From Ilyonectria destructans (lineage: Eukaryota; Ascomycota; Sordariomycetes; Hypocreales; Nectriaceae), in NCBI GenBank assembly GCA_020740775.1, contig JAHEWK010000002.1, positions 4,588,001 through 4,652,000 of the forward strand: a stretch of 64,000 nucleotides of DNA, read 5' to 3'. A program made the position numbers and the translations under genes. Under the pieces are notes generated by a model that saw only the letters and a program-made list of their open reading frames with translations, was not told the origin of the DNA and did not search any database. Below, piece after piece: positions 45,360 through 56,400 of the stretch. Numbering within the stretch: position 1 is the first letter of the stretch; each line of letters starts with the position of its first letter.

Positions 45360-46961
45360 ATGGGAATCCTAAAGAAGGCAAGCTCGGCCACATCAAGAGC
45401 CCTCCGCCGGCTCTTTGGTCATGCGTCGCCAGCTGGTGACAGCGATACGGCAGCTGGCAGCACTGCCAGCCTGAGTGCTAGTCAAAACACAAACCACCCC
45501 GATCCCAAACAAGGCGACTACAACGCCAACAGCACCGACGACACCGACAACATCAACAATACTGATAAGAGCAACCAAGAGCACAAGAACAAACCCGACG
45601 CCCAGCAGAATACCTGTTCCCCCACTCCTTTATATTCCAGCGTGAGGAAGACATCAACCGAGCTTGACACCAAATCTGCGACCAGCACGAGTGAGGCCGA
45701 GAGAGACACCAAAACCGACCCCATGGCGCCCAATCCACAGCAGCCGGTCAGAGGACACCATATCGGCAAAGAGAATATTCCGCCGACCCCAGAAACGCTC
45801 ACCGATGTGCTCGCCCGCTTGAGTCTCGATGGAGGTGATTCCGCCCCAGTGGTGAAGCCCCTCGTGCCCCCAGCACCGAGCCTCCAGGACCCTGCCGTGG
45901 TAGCTGAACGGGCTATGCACATGCGCTTTACCGAGGAGGCACTCGATATGGTGAGTGCGATCAAGTGAAATCATCTCCTTTGCTTGTGGCATCGCTAACT
46001 ACGACTTCAACAGGCACGCCTTGCACTCAGAACCAATGAGACTCCAGTCGGTTGTGTCATTGTACACAATGGAAAAGTCATTGCTAGAGGCATGAATGCT
46101 ACCAACGTCACTCGAAATGGAACCCGCCATGCCGAGTTCATGGCTATTTCAGCTCTTCTCTCCTTGCCCGGCAAGACTGGCCCCAGGACCACTTGTCTCA
46201 AACCAAAGGTGGAAAGCCCTACTTCCCCCGAGGCTTCGGACGCCTCATCGACCGATTCACACGCCCCGGATGAGGGCAACGAAGATGGTAGCAAGGGACA
46301 CCTCTATCCATATGGCCAGAAGTGGCATCCGGACCCACGAGTTGATCGTTCCATCATCCGAGAAAGCATCCTCTACGTCACTGTCGAACCCTGCGTCATG
46401 TGTGCTTCGCTCCTTCGACAACTTGGTATCAAGAAGGTCTATTTTGGTGCCGTAAATGACAAATTCGGCGGGACTGGTGGTGTCTTCAGCATCCATGCAA
46501 ACTCTTTGCCCGTTAGGGATGACGGGCAGACCGCAAGCGCCCACCCTACCCCGAGGCCTAGTCAACTTCCTGATGGAAGTGGCACGTTGGGAGTGTCGTT
46601 TCCTCCTGGCGGCGGAGATGGTGGAAATATTGAGGCTGGATACGAGATTGAAGGCGGCTGGGGTCGAGATGAGGCAGTGGCTTTGCTGCGGCGATTCTAC
46701 GTGCAGGAAAACGGACGAGGTATGTTTCCGATGCTTGGTCTCCCCAAGCCTACTGAATTTCATCACTAACTCTATGCAGCTCCGGTTCCACGCAAGAAGG
46801 AAGGTCGCGCCGCACGCTTGGCTGCCATGATGGAGAAGGACGGCGACGGTTTGCCGGAGGATGCTATGAACGACTCCGCGCAGGATGCTGAGCAAGGTGA
46901 TTTGGTCTCACTCGCAGATGTGTTGAAGGATCAAGTAAACATTGCCAACGGACGAGTATAA
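45360..46961 (+). CDS. tad2: tRNA wobble adenosine deaminase catalytic subunit
   Basis: Predicted 492 residues in three exons (45360-45950, 46014-46719, 46780-46961). The deaminase domain starts near residue 185: FTEEALDMARLALRTNETP, VGCVIVHNGKVIARG, then the zinc/proton-shuttle motif HAE (His236, Glu238) and PCVMC (Cys324, Cys327). YFGAVNDKFGGTGGVFSIH follows. This is the Tad2/ADAT2 pattern: with Tad3 it converts adenosine 34 to inosine in tRNA anticodons. Unusual are a 180-residue, polar, disordered N-terminal extension and an acidic insertion of about 85 residues between the two zinc motifs. In-frame Met residues at 'MAPNPQQP' or 'MHMRFTEE' are alternative starts that would give a more normal length. 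Confidence 0.88.
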
Positions 46962-48048
46962 ACTCACCTGGGCTTGCCGCACATCAAGATGCGACAGAGC
47001 CTAACAACGTGAAGGACAACTGAGAGAACAGAGCATGCTCATCCCTTAGCGTCCCTTTTTCAAAGACGAGCCCCGACTTTCTGAGATCAAACATGCGCTC
47101 TCGTCGATTGGCTAGGTGTGGATACTTGCTGACTGGCTGTTGCATCGTTGTTTGGGTACATATGTAAAGAGTACATGAGATCAGTCCAAGGTTTGCCGGG
47201 CCACCTGGGTTATTCGACACGCAGGGAGGTTCTCGTGTGGGCCAGTATGACAAACTGGACGGGATTATTATCTAGGAACTGTTTTGCCCGTCTTCTGACC
47301 ACTGCCCCTTGCCCAGCCTGCTGGGTTGAGATGGGCTTTCTCGGGATTGTATCATAAATATCAACATCTGAGCATCACATGTGTGGTGATGCAAGATTCA
47401 CGGCTATGGATAAATGTATATCTTCTTGAAATCCACATGATGTGTTACTAAACAGACATAACGATTGCGAAAGATCGCTTTGTTGAGCGAGATGGGATTC
47501 AACATAGATCGTTTGCTTTTGGTGGTTGTGTCGCTGGGGGGATATTGCTGCCTAGGGCAAGCAATCATACAACACTAACTCACAAGATAAAATCAAGGCT
47601 TCGGGTGTCGCATGCTGCGGACAAAAACGCAGCCAAGTTGCTCATGACTCCAACCCAGGATGCAAGGGTTACTAGACCAGCTCTAATAAGAGTTGCACAT
47701 GGTCCGTTTGCTGGTATCTGGCGACCAAGTCCTCTTCGAGATACACAATGCCCCAATGTTCAAGGCCATCAAACCAACGGCCATCGACTATGCAACGAAG
47801 AGCAGACATTCATCATAGCCCTCGTGCGCGGTAGAGAGCCCATAGTCTTAGATGTCAACGAAACATCCCCGCTAGCCGTGTTCATCCATGCGGCATGCGG
47901 CATGCCCAAGCGATATCAAAGTTCATCATGTGCATCAGCGGATCTTTCAGTGAACCCTTGGCTTTCTTTGTAATTGTTTGGAATTTGAATTGCGTAGTTG
48001 AGACTCTGTCCCGGGCATTGCTCCACAGTGCGATAATTGTTCAACATC
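46962..48048. other. Convergent region, TAD2 / MFS transporter
   Basis: No supportable gene in 1.1 kb; a 142-codon plus-strand frame at 47545-47973 shows no domain. Confidence 0.5.
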
Positions 48049-49947
48049 TCACAGCATGTACCTCCAAGTCAATGCCTTGTCTCCTTTGGCAGACAGCTCC
48101 TGGGCCGTATATCGACTGACCTCACCCTCGCCGGCTCTGATTTCGCGCTTCTTGTTGATTTGAGTGTATCCAAGGACTAAGATGAGTGCGGCAACGATAC
48201 CAGCACAGATAAATCCGAGTTCCAGCCCGTGCCCAAGAATAAATCGAGGCCCATCCGCCTGTCGATAGAAATTTGCTGCCATAGCCTGTGAGATTTATTA
48301 GAAGGGTACATGGTCTCGGGGAATCATTGGTACTCACACCACCAAGGTTTCCCATTCCAATCTGTAGGGCCATACCCGTGCCTCGCTTATAGCTGCCTGC
48401 TAGGTTGTTGGCAAGCCATGTGATGACACCAGGGAATGCTGGGTAGATGGCACAAGCCGCGATAAAGACGCCACCATAGATCACCTTGGGATTGCTGGAC
48501 GTGATGCACCTGTATGGAACAAGACTGGTGAGCTCTGTTCAAAACCTTTGTGCTTTTCCAAACAGGGATTGGACGACTCACATTGTGAAGCCAACAATCA
48601 TGACGCAGAGGAACGAAATAATGAAGGGACTTCGCTTTCCGACGCGATCCGAGATGTACGCAACGACAACGGCCAGGATGGCAGCCGTAATGTAGATAGG
48701 AACCGTCATGAGCTGGGATGTGCTGGACGTGTGTCCGAGACTGCGAATGATCGTCGGGAGGAATAGGCTGATGCCATACAGAGGGCATACAATCTAATTA
48801 CCTCGTTAGTATCTATCAACGACCTCACAAAAGCGAAGGAAAAAAGGACAAAAGAAGTATGACTTACACCCCAGTAGACGAAGATGTTGACCCAAATCTG
48901 CCAGTCCTTGAATGCGCTCCAGACATACTCCCACTTGAACTCGTCGGCTTCAGCAACTTGTATTTGATCACGGCCGGGGCCATTAGCTTGGCCCTGGTAC
49001 TTGAGGCGAAAGACAACAAATGCCCTCTCATCGTCGGTGAGGAAGCTGGCCGTCTCAGGAAAGTCATATAGGACGAAGAATGCCAAAATGGCGACCAAGA
49101 CGGTGACTATTCCTTCGAGAATAAAGATCCAGCGCCAGCCTTCAAGTCCGCCCACCCCGTCCATCTTGGCGATTCCGAAAGCGAGGAGGCCACTGAAAGC
49201 GCCGGCAATCGAAGCCGCTGAGAAGAACAATGCCTGGCGGAATTGGATTTCGTGACGGCAGTACCACATCGTCAGGTAGTACTGGGAGTCAAGGTCAGCA
49301 CGGGGAATTACTAATGTGAATAGAAGGAGAAATTTACCGCCACTCCGGGAAAGAGACCCGCTTCTGTGACGCCTAGAAAGATGCGGGCGATGAGGAGGCC
49401 GTGATAATTTCGCACGATACCCATTAGAGTCATCACCGTGCCCCATGCGACCATGATGGTAGGAAGCCAGACACTAGGACGGAGCCTCTTGAGAAGCAAG
49501 TTGGAGGGAACTTCGAAAGCTGCGTAGGTGAAGAAGAAAACGGTCAAGCACCAATTGTACTGGTCGGGTTCCATCCCGAGATCTTCTTGGAGGCCCTCAA
49601 TCTTTGCGTTGCCGATGTTGCCTCCTAGGTTGAGAAAGCTGGGTTAGTAACACTTCAGAGACAGGGGAATGTCTTGGATCAACTTACGGTCCAGAAAGGA
49701 GAGGAGGTATAGGAGCGCAAGCATAGGGATCAAGCGAATGTCCATCTACACGGGGAAATTAGCGAAATGTTCATCTTCTCCAACTCTAGTGCGGATGGAA
49801 GCCAACCTTGCGAAGAATCTTCTTCTCGTCTAGGTGGGCGAAAGACTCCAGGGTTGTTCCTGACTTATTTCCACTTCGGTCAGAGGCATGGCCCATTTCG
49901 GCCTCGACCACGTCAGCCTTCTCGACCGGAGGCGCGTAGGACGACAT
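48049..49947 (-). CDS. MFS transporter, Dal5/TNA1 (anion:cation symporter) type
   Basis: A 506-residue twelve-helix transporter in seven exons (coding order 49947-49807, 49745-49688, 49624-49338, 49281-48868, 48793-48582, 48509-48338, 48285-48049). Family hallmarks: LSFLDRGNIGNAKIEGLQ after helix 1, GVTEAGLFPGV in the helix 4-5 region, YISDRVGKRSPF between helices 8 and 9, and SYKRGTGMALQIGMGNLGG. This branch of the anion:cation symporters imports organic anions and vitamins such as allantoate, nicotinate or biotin at the plasma membrane. Substrate is unknown here. Divergent from a Zn2Cys6 gene, with four CGGATCCG palindromes in the shared 1.36-kb promoter, so probably regulated by that neighbour. 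Confidence 0.88.
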
Positions 49948-50455
49948 GTTGAAACGACGCAATGGGGGACGAGTATGTATGGGGCTGTATTTCTCAGAGA
50001 GAGGATGGAAAACCCGAATCCTAGAATGGACTGCGAGATGAGAAGAAGAAGAAAAAGCCGAGAAGGAGGCAAAGGTTAGAATAGACCCTCACTCAAGCTT
50101 GCTTGCTTGTTTGTTCAGTTCATCTCTGGTAAACAAAAGGCATGGAGGATCAGGGCTTTAAATATGCCTTTCCCATCATGTCTTTTGGCGGGGTGAAGGC
50201 CAAAGGTCCACTTCGGTCTAAGCTTCGTCGGCCGCCATGGTCCTATACAAGCGGCTTGATGGAACGGAGGGTCCACCAGGATGCCGCTGGGCAAATCAAC
50301 ATGGAAAGGCTGGAGTGGGAGCATGATTTGAGGGCGAGAAAATCTGGGGAAACGGTAACATGGCGGCCTTTCCCCCGCACTTTGTTTGGGCGCTTATCTT
50401 GAACAAGGAACTGTCTGTCATGGGGGGAGGCAAGATTCCGACAGGGGCAGGCTGA

Positions 50456-50463
50456 CGGATCCG
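50456..50463. promoter_or_regulatory. CGGATCCG palindrome, site 1
   Basis: An inverted CGG repeat with a 2-bp spacer, the general form of site bound by dimeric Zn2Cys6 proteins. It lies about 510 bp before the MFS start codon; context ACGGATCCGA. Confidence 0.5.
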
Positions 50464-50656
50464 AAAATGACCTTCCAGGAACTATCTAGAGACCCCAATG
50501 ATGCGTGGAAGCGGTGGAGAAGCCAGAGCGCGCGCTGATGGGAAGAAGGAATGACGGCGTGGCTGAGAAGAGGTGTTGGTTTAGTGTGTAAAAGGTGGTG
50601 TAGGATGATTGCACACTGCGTCATGAGTTGATGTGTGGACGGTGTGGCTGAAGTTG

Positions 50657-50666
50657 TCGGATCCGA
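50657..50666. promoter_or_regulatory. TCGGATCCGA palindrome, site 2
   Basis: A perfect 10-bp palindrome with the CGG-N2-CCG core in the MFS/regulator promoter. Confidence 0.55.
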
Positions 50667-50760
50667 TGAACCCTGTTGATGGGCGAAGGCGCGATTGGCC
50701 GGGGCTGTGGAACGGAACTCGAGACTAGACAGTAGCAAGAGAGAGAGAGAGTGTGTGGTG

Positions 50761-50770
50761 TCGGATCCGA
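50761..50770. promoter_or_regulatory. TCGGATCCGA palindrome, site 3
   Basis: A perfect 10-bp palindrome identical to site 2, about 100 bp further on. Confidence 0.55.
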
Positions 50771-51237
50771 TATTGGTTGCTGGACCTTGGTTACATTGAG
50801 CAACCTCGTCGTGTTGCCACTTTACGGGGACGGGCTGGCTGAATGAAGAGCAGCGGCATGTTTCCGACACTCGAAGCTGAAGGCGGAAACAAATTGGGGG
50901 CAATCTCAGCCACATGGGACTCCCCAACGCCCGCTACCTGGAGACTAACCTCGTACCGCGTGGTCCATTTGAGCGTCGGTAATTAATAGGCCAGAATGGT
51001 GCTCGCCGGCTAGTCGCACCGGGGATCTACAGTACTACCCCAGGTCAACAATGATCGGCAACGGATCCCTAATTACCCCGCATCTTAGCTTCAAAGCCCC
51101 AGGGTTTGTCTGTCTGCTGGCAGGTGCAAAAGGGGAAAAGGAAGAGGGAAAAACGGTTCCGAGCTGGATCCAACGCCCGTTCCTTGTAAATATCTCCTAC
51201 AAAACCACAACATCCACATATCCACCACCACGTCGTC

Positions 51238-51245
51238 CGGATCCG
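51238..51245. promoter_or_regulatory. CGGATCCG palindrome, site 4
   Basis: About 65 bp before the start codon of the Zn2Cys6 gene, a position suited to autoregulation; context CCGGATCCGA. Confidence 0.55.
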
Positions 51246-51307
51246 ATCCCCTCTGGAGGTTGTGATTGCATCTGGCCAGTCTGGCCGATTGGTTCTTTTC
51301 CACCATC

Positions 51308-53594
51308 ATGCCGGAGCCCCTCGTAGCCCGCCGCACCCAGTTCTCCAGCTGTGACGAGTGCCGCAGATCGCGCGTTGCCTGCGATGCGCACAGCCGCCGC
51401 ACCACAGTTGATGATCTATCTGCTCCATGCACTCGCTGCCTAAACCGGAACCGATCATGTACTTTTAACGTATGTTTAATAATTCAGCCCCTCAATCGCC
51501 CATGGATGCCACGTTCGGCTGACTCCGATGCTGCTTCCCGCCGCTTGATACAGTGGATCCAAGGTGCCAAAACAGCGGCCTTGAATACAGAATCTCCCCC
51601 GAAGCGAAGGGGCCGCCGCCGATTGAGAGCATCTCATTCTTCAAATGATTCAATAGCAGCTCCATCGATTATCGCTCCAGAAGACACGCCAGCGAGACGT
51701 AGAGCAGGCATAGACCTACACAGCGCCAGCAATAGCCCCCCGCCCGCCGACCTCTGGCATAACTTGGCCGAGTCTGTACCATCTACGCGGCCTACATCTT
51801 TACCTTTCGAGGCTCCATCGCTTCCTCATCCCAGCTTTGCAGATTTCAGATCGGATATCATAAGCGACCTCGATTCGAAATGGCTTCAAGATCTCTATAG
51901 AGAAGGGTTCGAGGCCGTCTTCGGCTCCTGGATGGGGAGATACAGTTGCCCTTTCTTGTATGTCCACCCCCTAAGCGTTGTATGTGCCTCAAATGAATGC
52001 GCTGAATACTCATCATGGACATCTCTAGATTCGAGCCAGATGGCCTTGTCGAAAAGTATGTGAGTATATCCGACCTGTGCTGCCACCTCGACCGGTGTAT
52101 GGCAGACGCCGCAACTGGTGGCCAAGACCGAGCTCAAGCTCGAGATGCTACCAGCCTACAAGAAAGTGGAAGAGATGCCCTAATTGAACAGTCTCTCCGC
52201 AATACCATTACTGCCTTTTCAGCGAGATGGTTGCCCATCGCCTCCTCTCCGGTTCCCTTCCACGACCTCGCTCTTGACCTTGACAACTGCCGTGCAGTCC
52301 AGGTCCTCTGGCGACATGCTCGGAGGGACATGCTCAGAATCATAAACCGGCCCTCATACCGATCGATGTTGTCCCTCTTTCTCTTTGCCCTAACTCCAAT
52401 TCCCGTCGGCATCTCGGAGGATGAAGAGGCCGATGGAATCTCGGGGCAAGCCTGTGTCCATGCGGCCCTACAGCAAATCCAGACACTTCGGGCCAGGCAG
52501 CGGAATTTGCAATTCAGCGGCTCCAAAGTATCTCCATCCCAAAAGCCCCCGCAGGCCATATACAGCACCCCAGAGTCGGCCGACCCTTCTGGTTTCATTA
52601 ATGCAGAAAGCATAGCCTACTGGGCAGCTCTCACATTCGACACATCAGCGTCTTTGACACTCAACTGCAGACCGCTGCTCTCGTCGGGTCTTTTCGGCTT
52701 CGAGTATGAAATGCACTGGCGCCTGGTCAGAACCTGCTCTAAAATGTTCGACGAGGCTGCCAAGCATTGGCGCCAGGGGAGCTCCGAAATGTCAGACGAA
52801 AGGGCAAACCAGATCATCGCTGCTGCTGCTTCGTGGAAGTTGCTGGGCTGGAAACTGGCTGCCATCTTCAAAGAGGCTATCGGGGATGGTCATGATGAGG
52901 CCGAGGTTCGGAAGGCACTCGCAGCTGTTATCGATTCCATCAAGCAATTCAACGTCACTTTCCGTCCACATCTCGAGGAGTGCCACAAACGGATCCAGTT
53001 CCTCGGCCAACGAACCAAACTCCGCTGGTGTAAGTTGTGTTCTCCGGTTTATTTATCGGCTCATGAGCTAATTTTCAGCCAGTTTCCCTCATGTTTCACT
53101 ACCATCTCAGCATCCTAATGCTCCTCGATATCATCGAGGTCACAGATCGCCCCGACTTGCTGGTAGACCTCAAGGACGCAAGTACCGAGGCAGAGAACAC
53201 AGTCATGAATACTTTGGCATTTGGCCTACATAACACCATGACCTTGAGGCGGGCTTCCCATTGCAACTCCAGAAATTCTTCTTATGGAGTCGGGGTAACA
53301 AACGACGTAGCCCTAACCGTCCCGCTCATATCCATTGACCCTTATCCACACCATGTTGTTGCCGGGGTGCAGCTGATGCGCAAGGCTATTGATAGGGACT
53401 TGGCCAGTGGGAAAATCGCGGAGGAATCTTATAACAGCTTATTCTTGACCTTAGAGCGCACCCTTGGGCTCCTCCCGCAGAGCTCCAAGTCTGTTCAAGC
53501 GGCAAGGGCCAAATTTTCCACCTCCATACCAGACGGGATAATTGGGGAGGGCCAGAACCATAACGTTGTATCGTATTCTGGGGCAGCTGAATGA
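51308..53594 (+). CDS. Zn2Cys6 transcription factor
   Basis: Predicted 692 residues in four exons (51308-51469, 51554-51957, 52029-53029, 53083-53594). The binuclear cluster is complete: Cys15, Cys18, Cys25, Cys41, Cys44 and Cys51, spaced C-x2-C-x6-C-x15-C-x2-C-x6-C. The intron after it (84 nt) is stop-free, so retention would insert 28 residues. A basic linker (PPKRRGRRRLRASH) is followed by the fungal regulatory middle region: WLQDLYREGFEAVFGSWMG, ITAFSARWLPI, RWFSLMFHYHLSILMLLDI and a C-terminal helix bundle. Expected: a nuclear dimer binding CGG half-sites. CGGATCCG repeats in its own promoter, the divergent transporter promoter and the next gene's promoter are candidate targets. Confidence 0.86.
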
Positions 53595-53853
53595 GGATGT
53601 GCCGCAAGAAGGTCAAGGAAAAAGAGCCGACGACATAAATATCAGGCAGTCAACGTGATAGGGCCAGCATTCTTAATATTAACACAAGATGAAGAACGAG
53701 ATTCTGTTACTCATAGGTCTCAGCCCCCATGATGAAAACGAAGGTATTGGCCATACACGGCTCCACCGTAGAATTTATCAAGTAAGAAATGGAAGACGGC
53801 CGCAGCCACCGACGACGCCAAGTGCGAGATTGCTGATCAAGGCTTAAACAAGA

Positions 53854-53869
53854 CCATCGGATCCGATGG
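53854..53869. promoter_or_regulatory. 16-bp perfect palindrome, CGGATCCG site 5
   Basis: CCATCGGATCCGATGG is a perfect 16-bp palindrome centred on the CGG-AT-CCG core, about 250 bp before the dehydrogenase start codon. Confidence 0.6.
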
Positions 53870-53964
53870 CGTCCAATTCCTGGTGGAGAAATTGCCACAC
53901 TCACTAAAGTGCTACCCAGTGGCACCGCGAGCGACCAAAGTGGAGTCTGGCGGAACACAAACAA

Positions 53965-53974
53965 TCGGATCCGA
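53965..53974. promoter_or_regulatory. TCGGATCCGA palindrome, site 6
   Basis: A perfect 10-bp copy about 150 bp before the dehydrogenase start codon. Confidence 0.55.
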
Positions 53975-54120
53975 GTTTCACCTCCCTATATTATGATCAA
54001 GCATGCGCAATGTATGGTTCTATGTCATTTCCTACTTTGACATCGTTTTATTTGAGTGTCGATAACACAAAGCTGTTCTTTAAGAACGTCATCATCTTCG
54101 ACTATCACTCGGTTCGCAAC

Positions 54121-55333
54121 ATGGACTTCTCAGTGGCTTCAAAGACTTCCGTCGCCCTCATCGGAGCAGGTACACAGGGCAGGCGTTTGGCATACATGGT
54201 ATGGTTTTCATAGTGCTTCCGTAACTTCTTGTTGAACACGGGATCTCAATAGACAATGCTAATGTTTCTCTAACTTAACTAGTGGTCCAGTCGGGGGAAT
54301 GATGTTCACTTGGTTGATGCCCAACCCAGTCAGCTGCAAGCCAGCATCAAAGCCATCGACGACTTTCGTTCCGCGGCATCACAAAAGGGTGATGTTGGGT
54401 GGGGTCAAATTATTACACACTCACCCGAAACTCTAAGTGCTGCACTTCAAAATGCATGGCTCGTTATAGAGGTATGAGGGTGCCGGGATGAATTCTAGTA
54501 TCGGCACTGACGTTGCGCCGTAAAGTGCGTACCCGAGCAGCTGCCCTTGAAGAGACATATCATCTCCGAACTCGATGCGCTTGCAGCAGATGATACCATT
54601 ATAGCCTCCAACTCAAGCAGCTACTCCTGCTCGGAAATATTGGACGGGTTAGTTCTGAAAAACAACCGGCGCATCCTCAGCGCCCATTCTTGTAAGTTTC
54701 CAAGCCATCAATCCACCGCTGCCCAGCCGAGATGTATTCTAGAGACTAACTGCGAACTATTCAGACTGGCCCCCCGAAACTTGTGGTATGCCCGCCCTGT
54801 CTGATGATTGAAACCTTCCCCTGATGAGAAGTGCGCTAGAAATTGAAATCATGGGCCATGAGATGACAGAGCCGTCCTATGTTGCATTAATGATGAGGCG
54901 GTGTGAAGCACACGGGTTTTCCCCCTTTCACGTCAAGACACAATCCATGGGGTACATATATAATAGGTTCGTGACGGCTTGCTAAACCTCCGCCCCAAGA
55001 AACTAGACTAACAGGCCTTGCTCGTATAGGATCTGGGCAGCAATCAAAAGGGAGGCTCTGCTTGCTGCAGCCGAGGGAGCCGCATCTCCTGAAGAGATTG
55101 ACGCTATTTTCAAAGGAGTGCTCAAGACACCCAAAGGCCCATTCGAACTGATGGACGTTGTAGGTCTTGATGTTGTATTAGACATTGAGAATCATTATGC
55201 CACGGCTCGTGGGGATATCCCGCATGAACCAAGACTGTACTTGGAGCAATACCTCTCAAAGGGGTATTTAGGTATCAAGAGTGGCCGTGGCTTTTTTAAC
55301 TACAAGTTAGGCGAAGCAGCTCTAGTTTCATAA
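54121..55333 (+). CDS. 3-hydroxyacyl-CoA dehydrogenase family protein
   Basis: A 294-residue protein in six exons (54121-54198, 54283-54471, 54526-54691, 54765-54785, 54840-54966, 55030-55333); the fourth is a 21-nt microexon that keeps the frame. The NAD-binding motif is GAGTQG (residues 15-20) with Asp38 at the end of the second strand (HLVDAQ). Family landmarks follow: SNSSSYSCSEI, catalytic-type His143 in SAHSYWPP, then GYIYNRIWAAIKRE and KSGRGFFNY near the end. It belongs to the 3-hydroxyacyl-CoA / L-gulonate-3-dehydrogenase superfamily: NAD-dependent oxidation of a 3-hydroxy acid or its CoA ester. The substrate is unknown. No targeting signal for peroxisome or mitochondrion is obvious. 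Two CGGATCCG sites upstream tie it to the neighbouring regulator. Confidence 0.82.
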
Positions 55334-55756
55334 GAAAGTAGGTATATATCCTCTCAATAACCAAGTTCTTACTTTGAACCTTTTTTGTAATGAGACCTCG
55401 GGTTATGCCGAACTCCAAAGCTCCTGTTGTCTGCTCTCTTGTACGGCACAAATACCTGGATAGAGAGCATGGCCTAGGCAAACGGAAACTAAAAGGCTCC
55501 TCGAAACGCCGTGGTGAGAATAGCAAACTCGCATGTCATCAGATAGCTGGCCAGGAACGTTTGCCTTCTTAGCGTTCGTCCACACCTATTACCAAGCAGG
55601 AATCATTTGGTTCAAGGACCATTGTGTTGCTCAACGAAGTGAATTGAAGAAAGCTAACCCTAAGACATAATGACCGCCCCCCCCTCCCCCCAAAAAAAAA
55701 AGAAATACCTTCGCCTGCAGTAAACCTTCAGTCAAACCCTCCGCCTCCCGGATGAC

Positions 55757-55985
55757 TTATAAAGCAGGCAACCCCCGAGTCTTCTCCAACAGCTCCAACA
55801 CCTCTAATAGCCACGCCCTATTTCGGCCTATCCTATCGACCTCTTCTTCATCTGTTTCGTTGGTCGTATTACTTGCAACTATATCTCGAAGGGCTTCAAG
55901 CCTGCCCTGTTATTTACAGCAAAAAATCTTCAGATTCTTATTAACAGCCGTAATAGAGACGGCCCAGCAATCTAGCTATATTAGA
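55757..55985 (-). pseudogene. Decayed C-terminal coding remnant beside AT-rich block
   Basis: On the minus strand a protein-like end can be read: a charged helix with RLEALRDIVASN, EEEVDRIGRNRAWLLEVLELL and a stop at 55757-55759. Upstream the same frame continues (AVSITAVNKNLKIF) but is broken by TAA where a CAA codon would fit, and then dissolves into AT-rich sequence. It looks like the surviving edge of a mobile-element or other repeated gene hit by RIP. I cannot name the family. Confidence 0.4.
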
Positions 55986-55989
55986 TCAA

Positions 55990-56400
55990 TTCGGTCTATA
56001 TTGCTAAGCCAGGCTAATTAGGCTTTAGCTTTAGTTTAGCTTTAATTTAGTATATTTATTTTAGTATTAAGATTATATTTTTATTATACCTAAGAATATA
56101 AAGATTATTAATTATAATAATATTATTTTTAGTTATATACTTAATTACAACTAAACTTATAAAATTAGCTAAATTAATTAGAGTTTTTATTACTAAAGAA
56201 GATATTACTACTTTTTAGTATAAAAAAAATACATAAAAGAAAAGAAAGTTAGAATTTAACTTCTTAAGCTAATTATAGCTTATATATTTATATAGATTTA
56301 ACTTTTTCAAGCTGAAAAGCTTAATCTTTAGTTATTATAGAAGTATTAAATAGAAAATACTTAAATTGTAAATAAAATTATATTTTTTAACCTTATGCCA
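55990..56400. repeat. AT-rich RIP-like block 1
   Basis: Almost entirely A and T, with dense TA steps and no open frame. Flanks return to normal composition abruptly on the left and gradually on the right. Confidence 0.65.

Larger units (their letters stand above)
49948..51307. other. Shared divergent promoter, MFS / Zn2Cys6 regulator
   Basis: No gene seen. It contains four copies of the palindrome CGGATCCG (listed separately) and a (GA)n run near 50730-50748. Confidence 0.6.
53595..54120. other. Regulator 3' region and dehydrogenase promoter
   Basis: No gene seen. Contains two further CGGATCCG palindromes, sites 5 and 6. Confidence 0.6.

Noticed and set aside
47545..47973. 142-codon plus-strand frame between TAD2 and the MFS gene
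   Set aside because: No domain, no leader features, lies in convergent 3' DNA.
52060..52105. Possible 46-nt intron (gtgagt..ggcag) in the Zn2Cys6 gene
   Set aside because: Removing it leads to a stop about 25 codons later, whereas the unspliced frame reads LCCHLDRCM and ITAFSARWLPI as expected for the family.
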